A stretch of DNA of 64,000 nucleotides from Pestalotiopsis fici W106-1. Taxonomy: Eukaryota > Ascomycota > Sordariomycetes > Amphisphaeriales > Sporocadaceae. A model generated the notes under the pieces. The model had not been told where the DNA came from and did no database searches. It saw only the letters and a list, made by a program, of their open reading frames with translations. The stretch is taken from contig NW_006917092.1 of assembly GCF_000516985.1 (NCBI RefSeq), positions 4,593,924 through 4,657,923 of the forward strand. The letters are read 5' to 3'. Position numbers and translations under genes: made by a program. Below, piece by piece: positions 33,966-44,452 of the stretch (the stretch's first letter is position 1; every line of letters starts with the position of its first letter).

Positions 33966-34928
33966 TCACCATTTCCAATCCTCGCCGACGTACTTGCTAC
34001 CTGTATCGTTGAAAGGCCATCCGACAAGATCGAGGTTGAGAAAACTTCCATTCTGGATCTCCTCAGCCTTTGCCTTAAGCTCATCCACGTCCCAATTTGT
34101 CCATAGGAACTTGCCCTTGAGAAACTCGGCCTCGGGACTGGCGAGCCACACCATGAATCCTGCTGGTAGAGATGCTGTGACGATATCAGACCAAATCTCA
34201 ATAATTATGTAGCAGGGAAACAACTTACCCTTATCCTCATGGCCGCTGGCAGCTATGCCTCCAGCCTCTCTGTTCATCGCAGTATCCACAATACCAGGCT
34301 GAATATGAAAGACACGCAGGTTGGGGGATTGGTGGCCAACAAGGTCCCAAAGTCGGTACACGGACCATTTGGCAACGCTGTACGAGGCAAATAAGCCACC
34401 AAAGTTCATGTGCGCAGCCGAAGAGGAGACATTGACCACGGTGGCGTTGGGAGAGGCGTAGCGGGTGAAAGCTCGAGACACCCAGAGCGCTCCACCGAGG
34501 TTCTGCTGAATACCCTCGAGAAAGTAGTTGGGATCTGCCTCGCTGACATTCTCTCGCGGGCCCGACACGGCAGCGTTGCTCACCAGGATATCGAGTTTCC
34601 CGTCCTCGCCGAGGAATTTGGCAAAGGCAGCGTCCACTTCGCTTTGCTTGGTGACGTCGGTTGGCGCGGTGATGACTTCAATGTCGGGGTGCTTCTCCAG
34701 GATCGAGGCCTTCGTGTCTAGCAACGGCTGTTCTCGACGGCCCACCAGCGCAATGCGAGCTGCTCCTGCTTGAGCAAAGGAACGGGCTGTCTCGGCTCCA
34801 ATACCGGTACCACCTCCAGTGATGAGAACATTCTTGCCCTTGGCAGACAGTTCAGGCCGCGTGGGATGAATAGTCGAGTAGACATCCGAGTGGAAAGTTT
34901 TGGTTGGAGACGGAAAGGTAATAGCCAT
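33966..34928 (-). CDS. Short-chain dehydrogenase/reductase
   Basis: Two exons, complement(join(33966..34174,34229..34928)), 302 aa. Classical SDR elements are visible: cofactor motif TGGGTGIG (residues ~38-45), NAAV, the catalytic serine in VNVSSSAAH, and YSVAK with the catalytic Tyr and Lys. GRRE after the second strand suggests NADP(H) preference. The 54-nt intron is a multiple of three and stop-free, so the unspliced frame also reads through. Splicing gives GHEDKASLPAGFMVWLASPEA, the usual C-terminal sequence. The 3' end converges with the OPT gene (211 bp apart). Substrate unknown; the neighbours suggest a role in an oxidative pathway. Confidence 0.88.
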   Translation of the reverse strand: MAITFPSPTKTFHSDVYSTIHPTRPELSAKGKNVLITGGGTGIGAETARSFAQAGAARIALVGRREQPLLDTKASILEKHPDIEVITAPTDVTKQSEVDAAFAKFLGEDGKLDILVSNAAVSGPRENVSEADPNYFLEGIQQNLGGALWVSRAFTRYASPNATVVNVSSSAAHMNFGGLFASYSVAKWSVYRLWDLVGHQSPNLRVFHIQPGIVDTAMNREAGGIAASGHEDKGKLFPCYIIIEIWSDIVTASLPAGFMVWLASPEAEFLKGKFLWTNWDVDELKAKAEEIQNGSFLNLDLVGWPFNDTGSKYVGEDWKW

Positions 34929-35512
34929 GATGAAGAGTTGGAAAGGTCAAGTAGTTGCAAGAGAGGTGTTCGTGATTTGATGATTGCTCTTATTCAAGGT
35001 TGAGCTGATGTTGAATGCAGAATCCTTCATCAAGCAAACGAGTCTCATCATTATATACATGACAGTATCTTCCAATCTCCTGGTTGAAGTCATAGTTTTT
35101 GAAATGAGCACAAGTTGCTTACAAAAAGAAGCTGATATAATCTTCTGCAATTTTGCGCTCGACATGATTCTATCAGCGGAGTTCGACAATGGCGTTGAGT
35201 GAGTCAAAAAGGCGAAATGTGTCCAAGTACGGATGAAGACATGCAAAGCAACCCGCCTTGTCCATACCATAGTACACCTGTGTGGTCAGAAGCAATTCCT
35301 TTGTCCAATCAAAAGACGATTCATGCGAAAGTGACAATGGCAAGCCGTCATGCACGTACAAATTGTACCGCCCGCAGTCTAGCCACAACGGTAATAGTGC
35401 TGATAGGTGCTGAGGGGGAACGCTGACAAGTGTGTCGCGGCGGTTATATAGTCGAGTGTCTGTCTGTCGGCGGGCATTGCTCGGGAAAGTTGCGCAGCGG
35501 ACAAGATTGAAA
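34929..35512. other. Divergent promoter region, no gene seen
   Basis: About 0.58 kb between the leftward SDR and the rightward two-finger regulator, so the two may share control. Confidence 0.6.
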
Positions 35513-37307
35513 ATGGATGAACAAATTGTACAGCCCGTTCTTCGTTGTCATCAGTGCAACAAGCCATTTGACAAACGTGAGTATTTGTCTCTAGGGGTCG
35601 CAGTATTCTTCTTTGCGGACTCGCACTGTCAATAAACATTTGGCATACCTTACTCACTGTATGGTGCGCTAGAGTCGACGCTGAAGCGGCATGGGTATTA
35701 TTGCCGCCAGAAAGGGTCAAGTCCGGCCACTCGACCTCGCTCATGTGTTGCATGTGCGAAAAGAAAAAGGCAATGCGATAATAAACACCCCCAGTGCTCA
35801 AGGTGTATGAAGAGTGGTCTTGACTGCCACTATCCCGCGGCAACATCAAGGACTACAGCGGTGCCGAGAAGTCAGCGTGGAGACGACGCTCACATAGTGA
35901 TTGAAGAGAATAATACTGTGGGACCAGCAGCTGCCAGCATAGACACGTTCGGCGATGCGCTGCAAGATGCCAATGCAGACACAAACTTGTCAGGGTTTGA
36001 AGGATTGCAGTTCGACTGGGATAATCTGGATATTGATCTCGGCGACAACTTTCTGATCCCGCAAGCCGACAGCGTCGCTGTCTTTCAAACGCCCAGACAA
36101 AAGTCGCCATACTTGGGCTCCATATCCGTGCCTCTAGCTGACTCGATCCCTCTGCTACAACAGCTCATTCCGCCTTTGGCAATTCCGAGATCGCCCACGG
36201 AAGCACATCGTTCTTTGGTCCGCAAAACAAACACCAGACCCGGCGCATCAAGAGCTGCAAACATGCTGTTGCATATGATGAAGTCCTATTCGATAATGAT
36301 TTTACAGCAAAATAATCTCCCGCCCTTTATCCACCCTCAGCAGTTTTCCATCAACCAGGATGAGGATATGGAGCCACTGTATAATTGCATCAGTCTCATG
36401 CACATGATTGGCCGCAACCTTCCTGGTAGTCGAGCTTTGTTTTGGAGAAATGTACGGATGGAATGTGAGCGTTTGCATGACACCGTAAGCAAGCCTCACA
36501 AAATATTACTTCCAATTACAAAGCTAACAATTGCATTTAAAGCATCATAAAATGAATAGGTGGAAAGCGCTTGCCTCTTTGCAGGCTCTTTTGATATATA
36601 CTGTTATGAGAGTCGACGAGGGCGAGACCGATTATAATAATCTGGACTCTCTGCTCCAGAGGACCATTATTGTGAGCCGTTATAGTTTTCTATTGTTTTC
36701 TAGGTTTTTTTTTTTTTTTTTAACCTTTTGCGGCGTGTTGACCAGGCTAACATCTTCGCCCAGGTTGTTGCCAATACCTTTAACATGGGTAACCAGAATG
36801 CTTATTCGTCCCCTGCCGAATCCGCACCTAGTACGGTCTGGAAAGATTGGATATTCGAAGAGTCGAGCAGAAGGTGAGAAAAGAGCATATTTCCGCGTTT
36901 AAATAATCCAATTTGGAGTCGCTCACTTGTGGTTCAGATTATGTACCGTCTTCCAGGTAATCAATATGCTCGTGTGGTTCGAGCCGGCCGGTATGTGCGA
37001 TATGGCCTTTGATCTTCTGCTAGCTCCCTTGCCGTCCAAGAAGCAGCTCTGGGAGGCTGAAAGCGAGTTTGCATGGAAGGCCGACGGCTTGCTGGAGACG
37101 GAGCAGCGTTTTGCTTTTGGCTTGGCTGTCGATGGTGAGCTGGTCAAGATAGACAAGGGCGGCGCGCGTTGCGAGCATCACATCATGATGACGCCGGATC
37201 CCGTGGACAATGTTGCTTCAAAGACACCGGCCAATTGGGAGGATTGGTGCTCCGAGATGGATAATCTAGGAAACCTTGTCATGCTCGCTGCGTCTTTGAT
37301 TGGCTAG
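35513..37307 (+). CDS. Transcription factor with C2H2 finger plus Zn2Cys6 cluster
   Basis: Five exons, join(35513..35576,35673..36484,36543..36671,36764..36873,36938..37307), 494 aa. Intron 1 splits the first finger; spliced, it reads CHQCNKPFDKQSTLKRH then YYC, a C2H2/C2HC finger. Directly after it, CVACAKRKRQC, then QCSRC and DC, form a Zn2Cys6 cluster with standard x2-x6-x6-x2-x6 spacing. The remainder resembles the C-terminal half of such regulators: SLQALLIYTVMRVDEG, TVWKDWIFEESSRRLCTVFQ, and a late element ending in Trp-rich sequence (NWEDWCSEMDNLG). The 36764 acceptor was chosen over an in-frame one at 36746 because GCTAAC, a good branch point, lies just 5' of it. Position beside SDR, monooxygenase and oxidase genes suggests a pathway-specific regulator. 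Confidence 0.87.
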
Positions 37308-37794
37308 CATTGCTACAAATGGTGTCTGGTTACAATGGCAACACCAACATAGGTATTGTAAGTCAGATACAATTAATTAGCTCATAAAATTGCTCTCAAG
37401 CTACAGTTTTTTAAATTTTGGTCAGCCGGATAAGCAGCCAAACTGTACATATCGGTTGGGGTGGCCCTCCAAGCTGACGGCCGGATACAGATAAATAACC
37501 CTGCCGTCGAGAGGATTTAGTACAGCATCCATCTTGACGCCAATACAGATACCCCTGACCGTGCCACATTAGGCCGTAACATTAATTACTTATTAAGCTG
37601 GCTTAAGGGGTTGAATAAATGCCTGGTCCGTTAACCCACAGTTAGTGCTTACCTTGTAGCGGGATTAGGAGAGCCCGCCGAGATTTAAACCCGAGCATAA
37701 CGTGTTCTTGAGAGTTGTTTTCCTCTCCCAATAATTCTTGAAATATTACACATATTGACTGCAAGTTCTTTTGGGTCGACTCATAACAGCAATC
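37308..37794. other. Intergenic/promoter, no gene seen
   Basis: About 0.49 kb upstream of the monooxygenase. It contains AT-rich sequence around 37725-37760 just before the leader. Confidence 0.6.
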
Positions 37795-39154
37795 ATGGGC
37801 GACATGACCAAGAAAGGCGTAGTGGTAAGTTCTTGCGCCAACTCTACTAACTACCTAGTAGATACACTATACCTGCACCGACATGGAGCTTACCAAATCA
37901 TAGGTCGGTGGGTCAGTGGCTGGCCTGATGGCGGCCGTTGTCCTCCGGGACGCCGGATACTCGGTAACAGTGCTAGAGCGCATCGCCGAGGTGGAGTTTC
38001 TCGACCGCGGCTCGGGATTGGGGATCCGGGCCGAAGTGTCGGAATTCTTCGACGTCTATGGCCAGTCGGACGTGTATCTGAAGACGGCGCTCGGCGGCGC
38101 TTTCGTTACCGTCATGAAACAAGATGGCTCGATTGATGGCAAACTCCCGCTGGCGCAGCGAACCAAGTCGAGCAGCTGGAGTTCGCTCATGGATAGTCTG
38201 CACGCCTTGTTCAACGATTCTTCCAGAGGGAGCGGGGAGATTCTTTACGAAACAAAGGTTGTTGACATAACAGAGAACAAATCTGAAAATAATGTTTCGG
38301 TCGTTCACGAGACTGCCGATGGTTTGCAAACCATCCCCAACGTCGATATTGTTATAGGAGCAGATGGATCCAATAGTACCGTCCGAACCCTCATGATGGG
38401 TCCGGTTCCTAGAACTCAGGCAGGTTACGTCTGCATACGCAGCCGCTGTCCTGGAAGCGTCCTGAGCGACGACTTTGCCGCACTCTATCCCGATTCGGCC
38501 ATGGGGCAGGTCAATGATGGTATCAGTCTCACGTCGTATCTCATTCCAAGCAAAACCAGTTCCACAGGGGGCAAGCCCGACGTGCTGATAGCTTACTACA
38601 CCCACATGACTCCTGACGCTATTAGAGAGCACTTTCTTGGTGTTGACGGGCACCAGTACTCGCACAGTCTCCCGGCAGGCCAGCTCCGACCTCATCTGCT
38701 CCAACCTTTAAAGGATCGCCTGCGTGGAGTATTGTGCCCGCAGTTCCAGAAGATTATAGATGCTGTGCCGGCCGAATCAGTCCTGATACAAGCCGTATCG
38801 GACTTGAGAGCGGGACAGAATAGTTTCCTTGATGGCAAGGTCCTACTTGTCGGTGAAGCGCAATCAGTCACTCGATCGCATACGTTTCGAGCTACCGCAT
38901 CGTCTGCTTTCCAGGCCATGCTTCTTACTCCTGTGTTGCAGGGCACAAGCCAAATTTTGGATTGGAGTAAGACTTGCTTGGAGTATACGGACCTACTCCG
39001 TAGAGAGGCGATAGAAGTCGGCGAGATTTTGATAGGAGCCAACCATTTTGAAGGGGTGTCGGCATGGATTGCTCAGAACAAAATCATGAAGGAGACAGAT
39101 GAGAAGTGTATGCGCATCAAAGAAGAGGCCTTGATACGCACTCGGGAGCGATAG
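37795..39154 (+). CDS. FAD-dependent monooxygenase, 2,6-dihydroxypyridine hydroxylase-like
   Basis: Two exons, join(37795..37824,37904..39154), 426 aa. The dinucleotide-binding fold (VVVGGSVAGLMAAVVLRDAG) is formed across the 79-nt intron and ends in the FAD-ribose glutamate (VTVLER). The second FAD motif is present (GADGSNSTVR). SHSLPAGQLRPHLLQPL resembles the substrate-side element of dihydroxypyridine-type hydroxylases. The late GD motif is altered: VLLVGEAQSVTRSHT instead of the usual GDAA-x-xxPH, so Asp is Glu and Pro is Ser. Such enzymes hydroxylate aromatic or N-heteroaromatic rings using NAD(P)H and O2. Function may persist with Glu, but this is uncertain. The neighbouring amino-acid oxidase suggests a shared pathway. 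Confidence 0.85.
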
Positions 39155-40211
39155 AAAAAAATAGATAGAACCACATTAGATATTGTGTCCTGTTTTAGAC
39201 CTGAATGAATGATTGAGGCAAGAAGTTGCAATCTAACTCTTTGCATGTCCGCTAGAGATCTCCCTGCATGCAGATTCAGCTGGCCACTACCTACCTAGGT
39301 CCCAATTTGTGGCAAGCAATTTTAACTCTGATGCATCTTGAATTCAGCTCGTCACTGTCGCGTTCCAATCATTGACACGGACACTGGTCATCCAGCACCA
39401 GCACGTATCATGACCTGTACCAATAAGTTTGGAAGGTTATTATTGCATGTGGAAGCAGAAAAGCGTTTTGGGGAGCTCATGCAAGACATGGTGGTGTCTC
39501 AGCCGAGTCAGCTTGGAGCAGATGGGGTTAGCAGAATTGAAAAAAAAAAAAAAGCTTATAGTGACTAAGGAATTCGGCAGATGAATTTACCCCATACGTA
39601 ACTTTCAAGAATGTGCTGAGGATAGAGTTTTGTTTGACGGCACATGCCGGGCAACAACCATGTCCTGAACCATCTCCATTCCAACCTGCAGAGGTTCTAC
39701 CACCATCATACTGGACAAGCGAGGCCCGTGACAGGAAGCATTGCTCACTAGACTATACAATCTTTTCCAATTCAGATTCAATGTCCAGATTTGCACCTTC
39801 TCGAACCGCCCAGCTTTCCGTATCTGGCAGGCTTTGGCTGACGATAGCGTCGCTGGGGACGTTGTCGCAAATTTTCAGCCCGCCACAGACCACTCATTAG
39901 GCCTAGCCTTCAATAGACTGTCGAATATCAATAAGTATGCATGCCCACTGTATCACAATACGACATTCCAGCTGCCTACAAGGTTCCAAAGGCTGCTTGT
40001 GACTTTATTGAACACCCATGTTGCAGCAAAAACATACCCAAAGTAGCTTTGCTGATCGGAGTATCTCTAATACGGATGTTGCCGATGAATACGTAGCTCT
40101 CCAGCGAGGATCGCCCATAAAACCCCAGGATCGCAACCGCGTACAGATTGCTGCCTCAAACGACCCCAACGCAAAGATTTTATACAAGACCAAATACCAA
40201 GACGAATAACG
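39155..40211. other. Intergenic, no gene seen
   Basis: About 1.05 kb between two rightward flavoenzyme genes. It contains an A13 tract at 39540 and short frames with no recognisable products. Confidence 0.55.
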
Positions 40212-42123
40212 ATGGGACAACTCAAATTCAAAATGCTGAGGAGCGACCTCCATTCTGAGCGAGCCTTGCCCGTGATCAGCTACTTTATTCGTTCTCGTCA
40301 GCAAGGTCCGAATGAGTGCTTGGCCGACATCTTCCAAAGTGTCAAGCGAGGTGTCGGTATTGATGATAGGCCTATTCCTGACGAGAGTTTGCCTCTCAAA
40401 GCGGCTTTTGAAAAGCTTATTCAGGATGGTCCCGGCAAGATCAAAAACGCTCCCACGGTTTGCCACCCTTTTTCCATCGCTTCCCCAGACCTTCGTTGAC
40501 ACTTCTAGGTAACCATCGTCGGCGCCGGTACGTCCGGCCTCTGTGCTGGCTATGAACTGAAGAGAGCAGGCTTCGACGTGACCATCTTGGAAGCTTCATC
40601 CAGAGTCGGTGGCCGCGTCAAAACATTTCGCGAGCCAACATTTGCCCATGGACTCCATGGCGAGGGCGGAGCAATGCGAATTCCACAAAACCATTACTTG
40701 CTGCACAGATACATTGAGGACTTTGGCCTCAAGGACGACCTCTTTGATTTCGAGATGCAGAACAAATTCATATACATTTCAGGCTATGGGGAAACACTGA
40801 CATACGAGCGCTTCAATAAGATGCTCAAACACGAGGACCCCCAGCTTCTCCGGCTGTTTCCCCACCTGAAGACGTCCGAAAAGCAACAAACTGTTGATGA
40901 TCTGTTCACTGCAGCGGTCAAGCCAGTTGTGAATGAATTCTGGGACACATATGACGCATGCATCGCACCAGAAAAATGGAATCCGGATGAGATCAACATG
41001 GACGCCCTCACAAAGGCATATGTCAAAATCACGGACATTTATGACAAGTATACCTTGAGGGCTTACTTGACCGAGGTTGCGCACTGGAGCCAGGACGCCA
41101 TAAATCTCTACAATCTGGGCAACGCCCACGTTGTCTTCGAGAATGGTTTTATCGAATCTTTCAAGGACGCATTTCTGTCCAGTAACAAGGGGGGTGCACA
41201 AGCTCACATGCAACAGCTTCAGCAAGGTATGGACGCTGTGCCGAATGCATTTGTGTCGCCGGACAGAGGAGAGAGTAAGCACAGAAGCCTTTTGCACTCT
41301 GAATGATAAATTTCTGACTGTCTCTGTAGGATCTCTTGTAGACAATATCACCTTTGGTGCTCGAGTCAGCAGCATTGGCCTAGACGAGACTCAAGGTCCT
41401 GGTGTTCCAACCAAAGCCCCTGTTACAGTGACCTACGACATCGTAGGAACCGGACGCAAGAAGACCATCACCTCGGACTATCTCATTTTGGCTATTCCTT
41501 ATACTTCACTGGCATCCATCACCAGGACTACACCATTCCTTCCCATGCAGGATATGGCCATTCGTGAAGTCCGCTACGTCGAGGTCACCAAGGTCCTGCT
41601 GCAGTACAAGAAACGCTGGTGGGAGGAAGTTTTTGATAAGCACGGACAAGGATTCGATGGAGGCCTAGTCAGTGACTTGCCAATCCGATATACCATGTTT
41701 CCCAAGACCAAAGACAATGACCAGTTCAAAAACTCGAACCGAGGCGTCATCATGGCAGCGTATACATTCCAGCAAGACGCAACCATCCTGGGCTCGCTGT
41801 CGCCGCAGAACGCCATTAGGACGGCCGCCGAGAACATTGATCGCATCTTTCCCGAGGCCAAGTCCATGGATCTCCTAGAGGCTGGGGCCTCTCAGGTGTT
41901 CCCGGCCGACGAGCTCGCGGGTGGTAGCGCTTTCTGCTACTTTGGCCCCATGCAAAAGTCAACCTTCTACAATACCATGCAAGAGCCGGATTGGGATAAT
42001 AGGGTCTTCTTTGCTGGTGAGCAGGTTAGCTTCACGCACGGATGGATTCACGGAGCGTTCGAGGCAGGCTTGCGATGCGTCCAGCAGATCTGGGAAGCGG
42101 CCAGCAAGGAGGTTGTTCAGTAA
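40212..42123 (+). CDS. L-amino-acid oxidase (flavin amine oxidase family)
   Basis: Three exons, join(40212..40457,40509..41274,41330..42123), 601 aa. The N-terminal ~80 residues lack a signal peptide. The FAD fold is rebuilt across intron 1: VTIVGAGTSGLCAGYELKRAG, ending VTILEASSRVGGRVKT. The GG doublet motif (RVGGRVKTF), GEGGAMRIP and the C-terminal FAD-contact region (RVFFAGEQVSFTHGWIHGAFEAG) are typical of fungal L-amino-acid oxidases. These convert an amino acid to the 2-oxo acid with release of ammonia and H2O2. No peroxisomal SKL-type tail is present (ends KEVVQ), so a cytosolic location is likely. Intron 1 uses a GTTTGC donor, weaker than usual but the frame and motif fit. Confidence 0.9.
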
Positions 42124-42385
42124 GCGGTATCCTTTGCCGGATCCATGCTATTGGACGAAAACGAAAAAGAAAAAAAAGCCGAGAGTTAATCAATAAGGCA
42201 ATGATGTTACATGGAATACTATTGCAAAGTCGTGAATCTCATTATATTGCGCGCCAGGAAACCTTAACGATAGAGTGTTGGACGTGCCAGCATGTCCCGC
42301 TGATGGTGGTACCGAGCCAGTCCAGGCATACAGGCCGTGGTTCAACTGTGGGCGATTTCGCCAGAGATGAGATGGTTCAAATAGT

Positions 42386-42970
42386 TCAGTGTTTCTCCGA
42401 GAACGACCTTGTTAATGATTCAAGAAAGGGACTGATGATGCCGTTCAGGTCCTTCTTCTCGACAGTTTTCCCGAAGCGCTGAGTAATTGGAACATCTTCC
42501 AAATTAGAATCTGACAAGACGCTTCCATATCCGCTATCGTCGCTGAAGGCAGAAATGCTCATCTTGGTACTGCGGTTGCCGTGGTTCTTGCTGCTGCTGC
42601 TGATGCTGGACATGGTATGGCGTCTTGGACTCTTACTGGACTGAGAGTGCTGCTCGCCTGCATTCCACCAGGCGACCATGGCTGCGTTTTCCTTGGCCAT
42701 GTAATCCGATTCGTACGTGATGTCCGTCTGGTAATCATGGTCATTCACAAGGACCATGCATTGGTGTCCAGTGCCGTCTCGAAAGCACTCATATGTCGGG
42801 TCGGGCCAGCCGCGGCGTTGACATAGAGCTAAAACCCATGTTTGTCAGTAAATCCTCATAAGAAATCGATAAGTGAAGCAGTGTCAAGATTGGTGGCTTT
42901 TGGCTGCGGGTACAGTCCAAAGTATGGGAAGAAACCTACATTGGAGGTTAGTCATATAGAATCCGGCCAT
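42386..42970 (-). CDS. Small double-stranded-RNA-binding-domain protein
   Basis: Two exons, complement(join(42386..42828,42940..42970)), 157 aa. Exon 1 is 31 nt (MAGFYMTNLQ) and a 111-nt intron completes a dsRBD. Its helix 1 is LQSLCQRRGWPDPTYECF, followed by the GHQCMV strand and the helix-2 region MAKENAAMVAWW. The usual KKxAK is reduced to YMAKENA, so the RNA-contact lysines are partly missing. The C-terminal ~90 residues are Ser-rich and probably disordered (SSISSSSKNH; DDSGYGSVLSD). Similar short dsRBD proteins occur across Pezizomycotina; their function is poorly known. The 3' end converges with the amino-acid oxidase. Confidence 0.75.
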
Positions 42971-44452
42971 CTTGAAGAATTGTATATGTGCCTTCCAACG
43001 CTTGTTTCAAACAATGCATTAGATAATTCTAGATCAAAGACACAATATTCACTCTTGCGCAAAAATTTCATTCGTGTTGGATTTATTTTCTTCTTCTTTT
43101 GCCCCCCGTCGCGGCACTGGCCATCAATACGTAGGTATCCATAGTCCATAGTCGGAAGATGTTAGCTACGTTGGCACCAATCAATTAGGAGTGGCTTAGT
43201 TGTTTCCATATTTTGGTGGCCAATCAGACAGAGACGCATCAGCCAGGCCTCGTATTCAGCTGCTGCAAGACGACTGATAGTTGGTCAGTTTCAGGTTGTG
43301 GGGATGAACGATTTGTTCAATAGTGGAGTGGATACCCAACGGTTGGGTGCAAGGATATGTCAAGATAAAGTTAACACGATATGGATCGACGTGCAACGGT
43401 GAGCAAGTGGTCATGTTGGAAATCAAAACGTGATATGGACCCTCCCCTTGCCCATGGACACGACCCTGAAAGAAAAGTTGGGGCCGCACACAGACCATTT
43501 TCAGACCACTCGAACTGGAGGCTAGATCATGTCGAAAAAAGGGGTCCTGGGGCGGATGCAACAATGAAAGCGATCCGGCGGGGAACATGACGCAGATCAT
43601 GAGACGTAATTCCAATGACAGCTCAAAAGTGACTATTTTCCTTGATTCAAAGCTGGGGTGGGTAACTTGATGGCTGGAGAGTTAGTTCTGATGTATGTAA
43701 TCATAAAGACTCATTCTGTGGAAGGGAAATATCATATTTCAGGTTTTGCACTCAGCTAAACAAAATCTATATTAAGTATGACGACAGTGGCAAAATGTAT
43801 ACTCAATATTGATTACGTTGATCAGCAAAGCCACTCTACAGTAGACAGTGGAAAGATCTATACAACCATAATGTGGGTCGTTGCCAGCCACCTTGTTTCA
43901 ACAACAGTTGTCATGGCCCATAGACATCATCTAGACCAAGCCATTGAGAGCATACTGCTTGGCTTTGGAATGTGATGTCATGCTAGTTTCACTCAGGCAT
44001 TGCTGGCCGTTCCGGTAAAACAAGGTCTACGTATGTATGTAAGATTATACACGATTTACCAAATATCAGTTGCAATACGTCACTCTTTTGTGTCCAAGAT
44101 ATGATACTTGCTTTTCACCTTTGACTCTCGATGCCAATACGATAAATTTGAATCAGACTTGCCCTCGACACTAGCCTCGTAGATAGCAAGATGCGTCGAG
44201 ATGGGCTCCAAGGGCACACAAACGACTTTCCCAGAAATCATAATTAGAAATCGACAGCTGGGACGCCTTACACGTGTACAAGAACTTCAAGAAGGTCCTC
44301 ACACACCCCAATAAGTACCGAGCAAGGTAACATATTCGAACATGAGACAATGGCTTCTTGAATGTCCACGGCGATAGACTACTGAATTGTAGGTTGGCAA
44401 GCAGAGAGGCTTCATGCTAATTTTCTTGACATGCCTTTTCCATCCACTCATT
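42971..44452. other. Intergenic, no gene seen
   Basis: About 1.5 kb between the dsRBD protein and the 3' end of the ABC transporter. No recognisable coding sequence; short frames only. Confidence 0.55.

Noticed and set aside
36746..36763. Alternative acceptor for intron 3 of the two-finger regulator adding six residues (ANIFAQ)
   Set aside because: GCTAAC within this stretch is a good branch point for the acceptor at 36763, so the shorter exon is preferred. The alternative is in frame and could be a minor isoform.
39540..39553. A-rich tract as evidence of a processed retrocopy or retrotransposon tail
   Set aside because: No target-site duplication or coding sequence precedes it; similar A tracts at 11723 and 63706 look like ordinary homopolymers.
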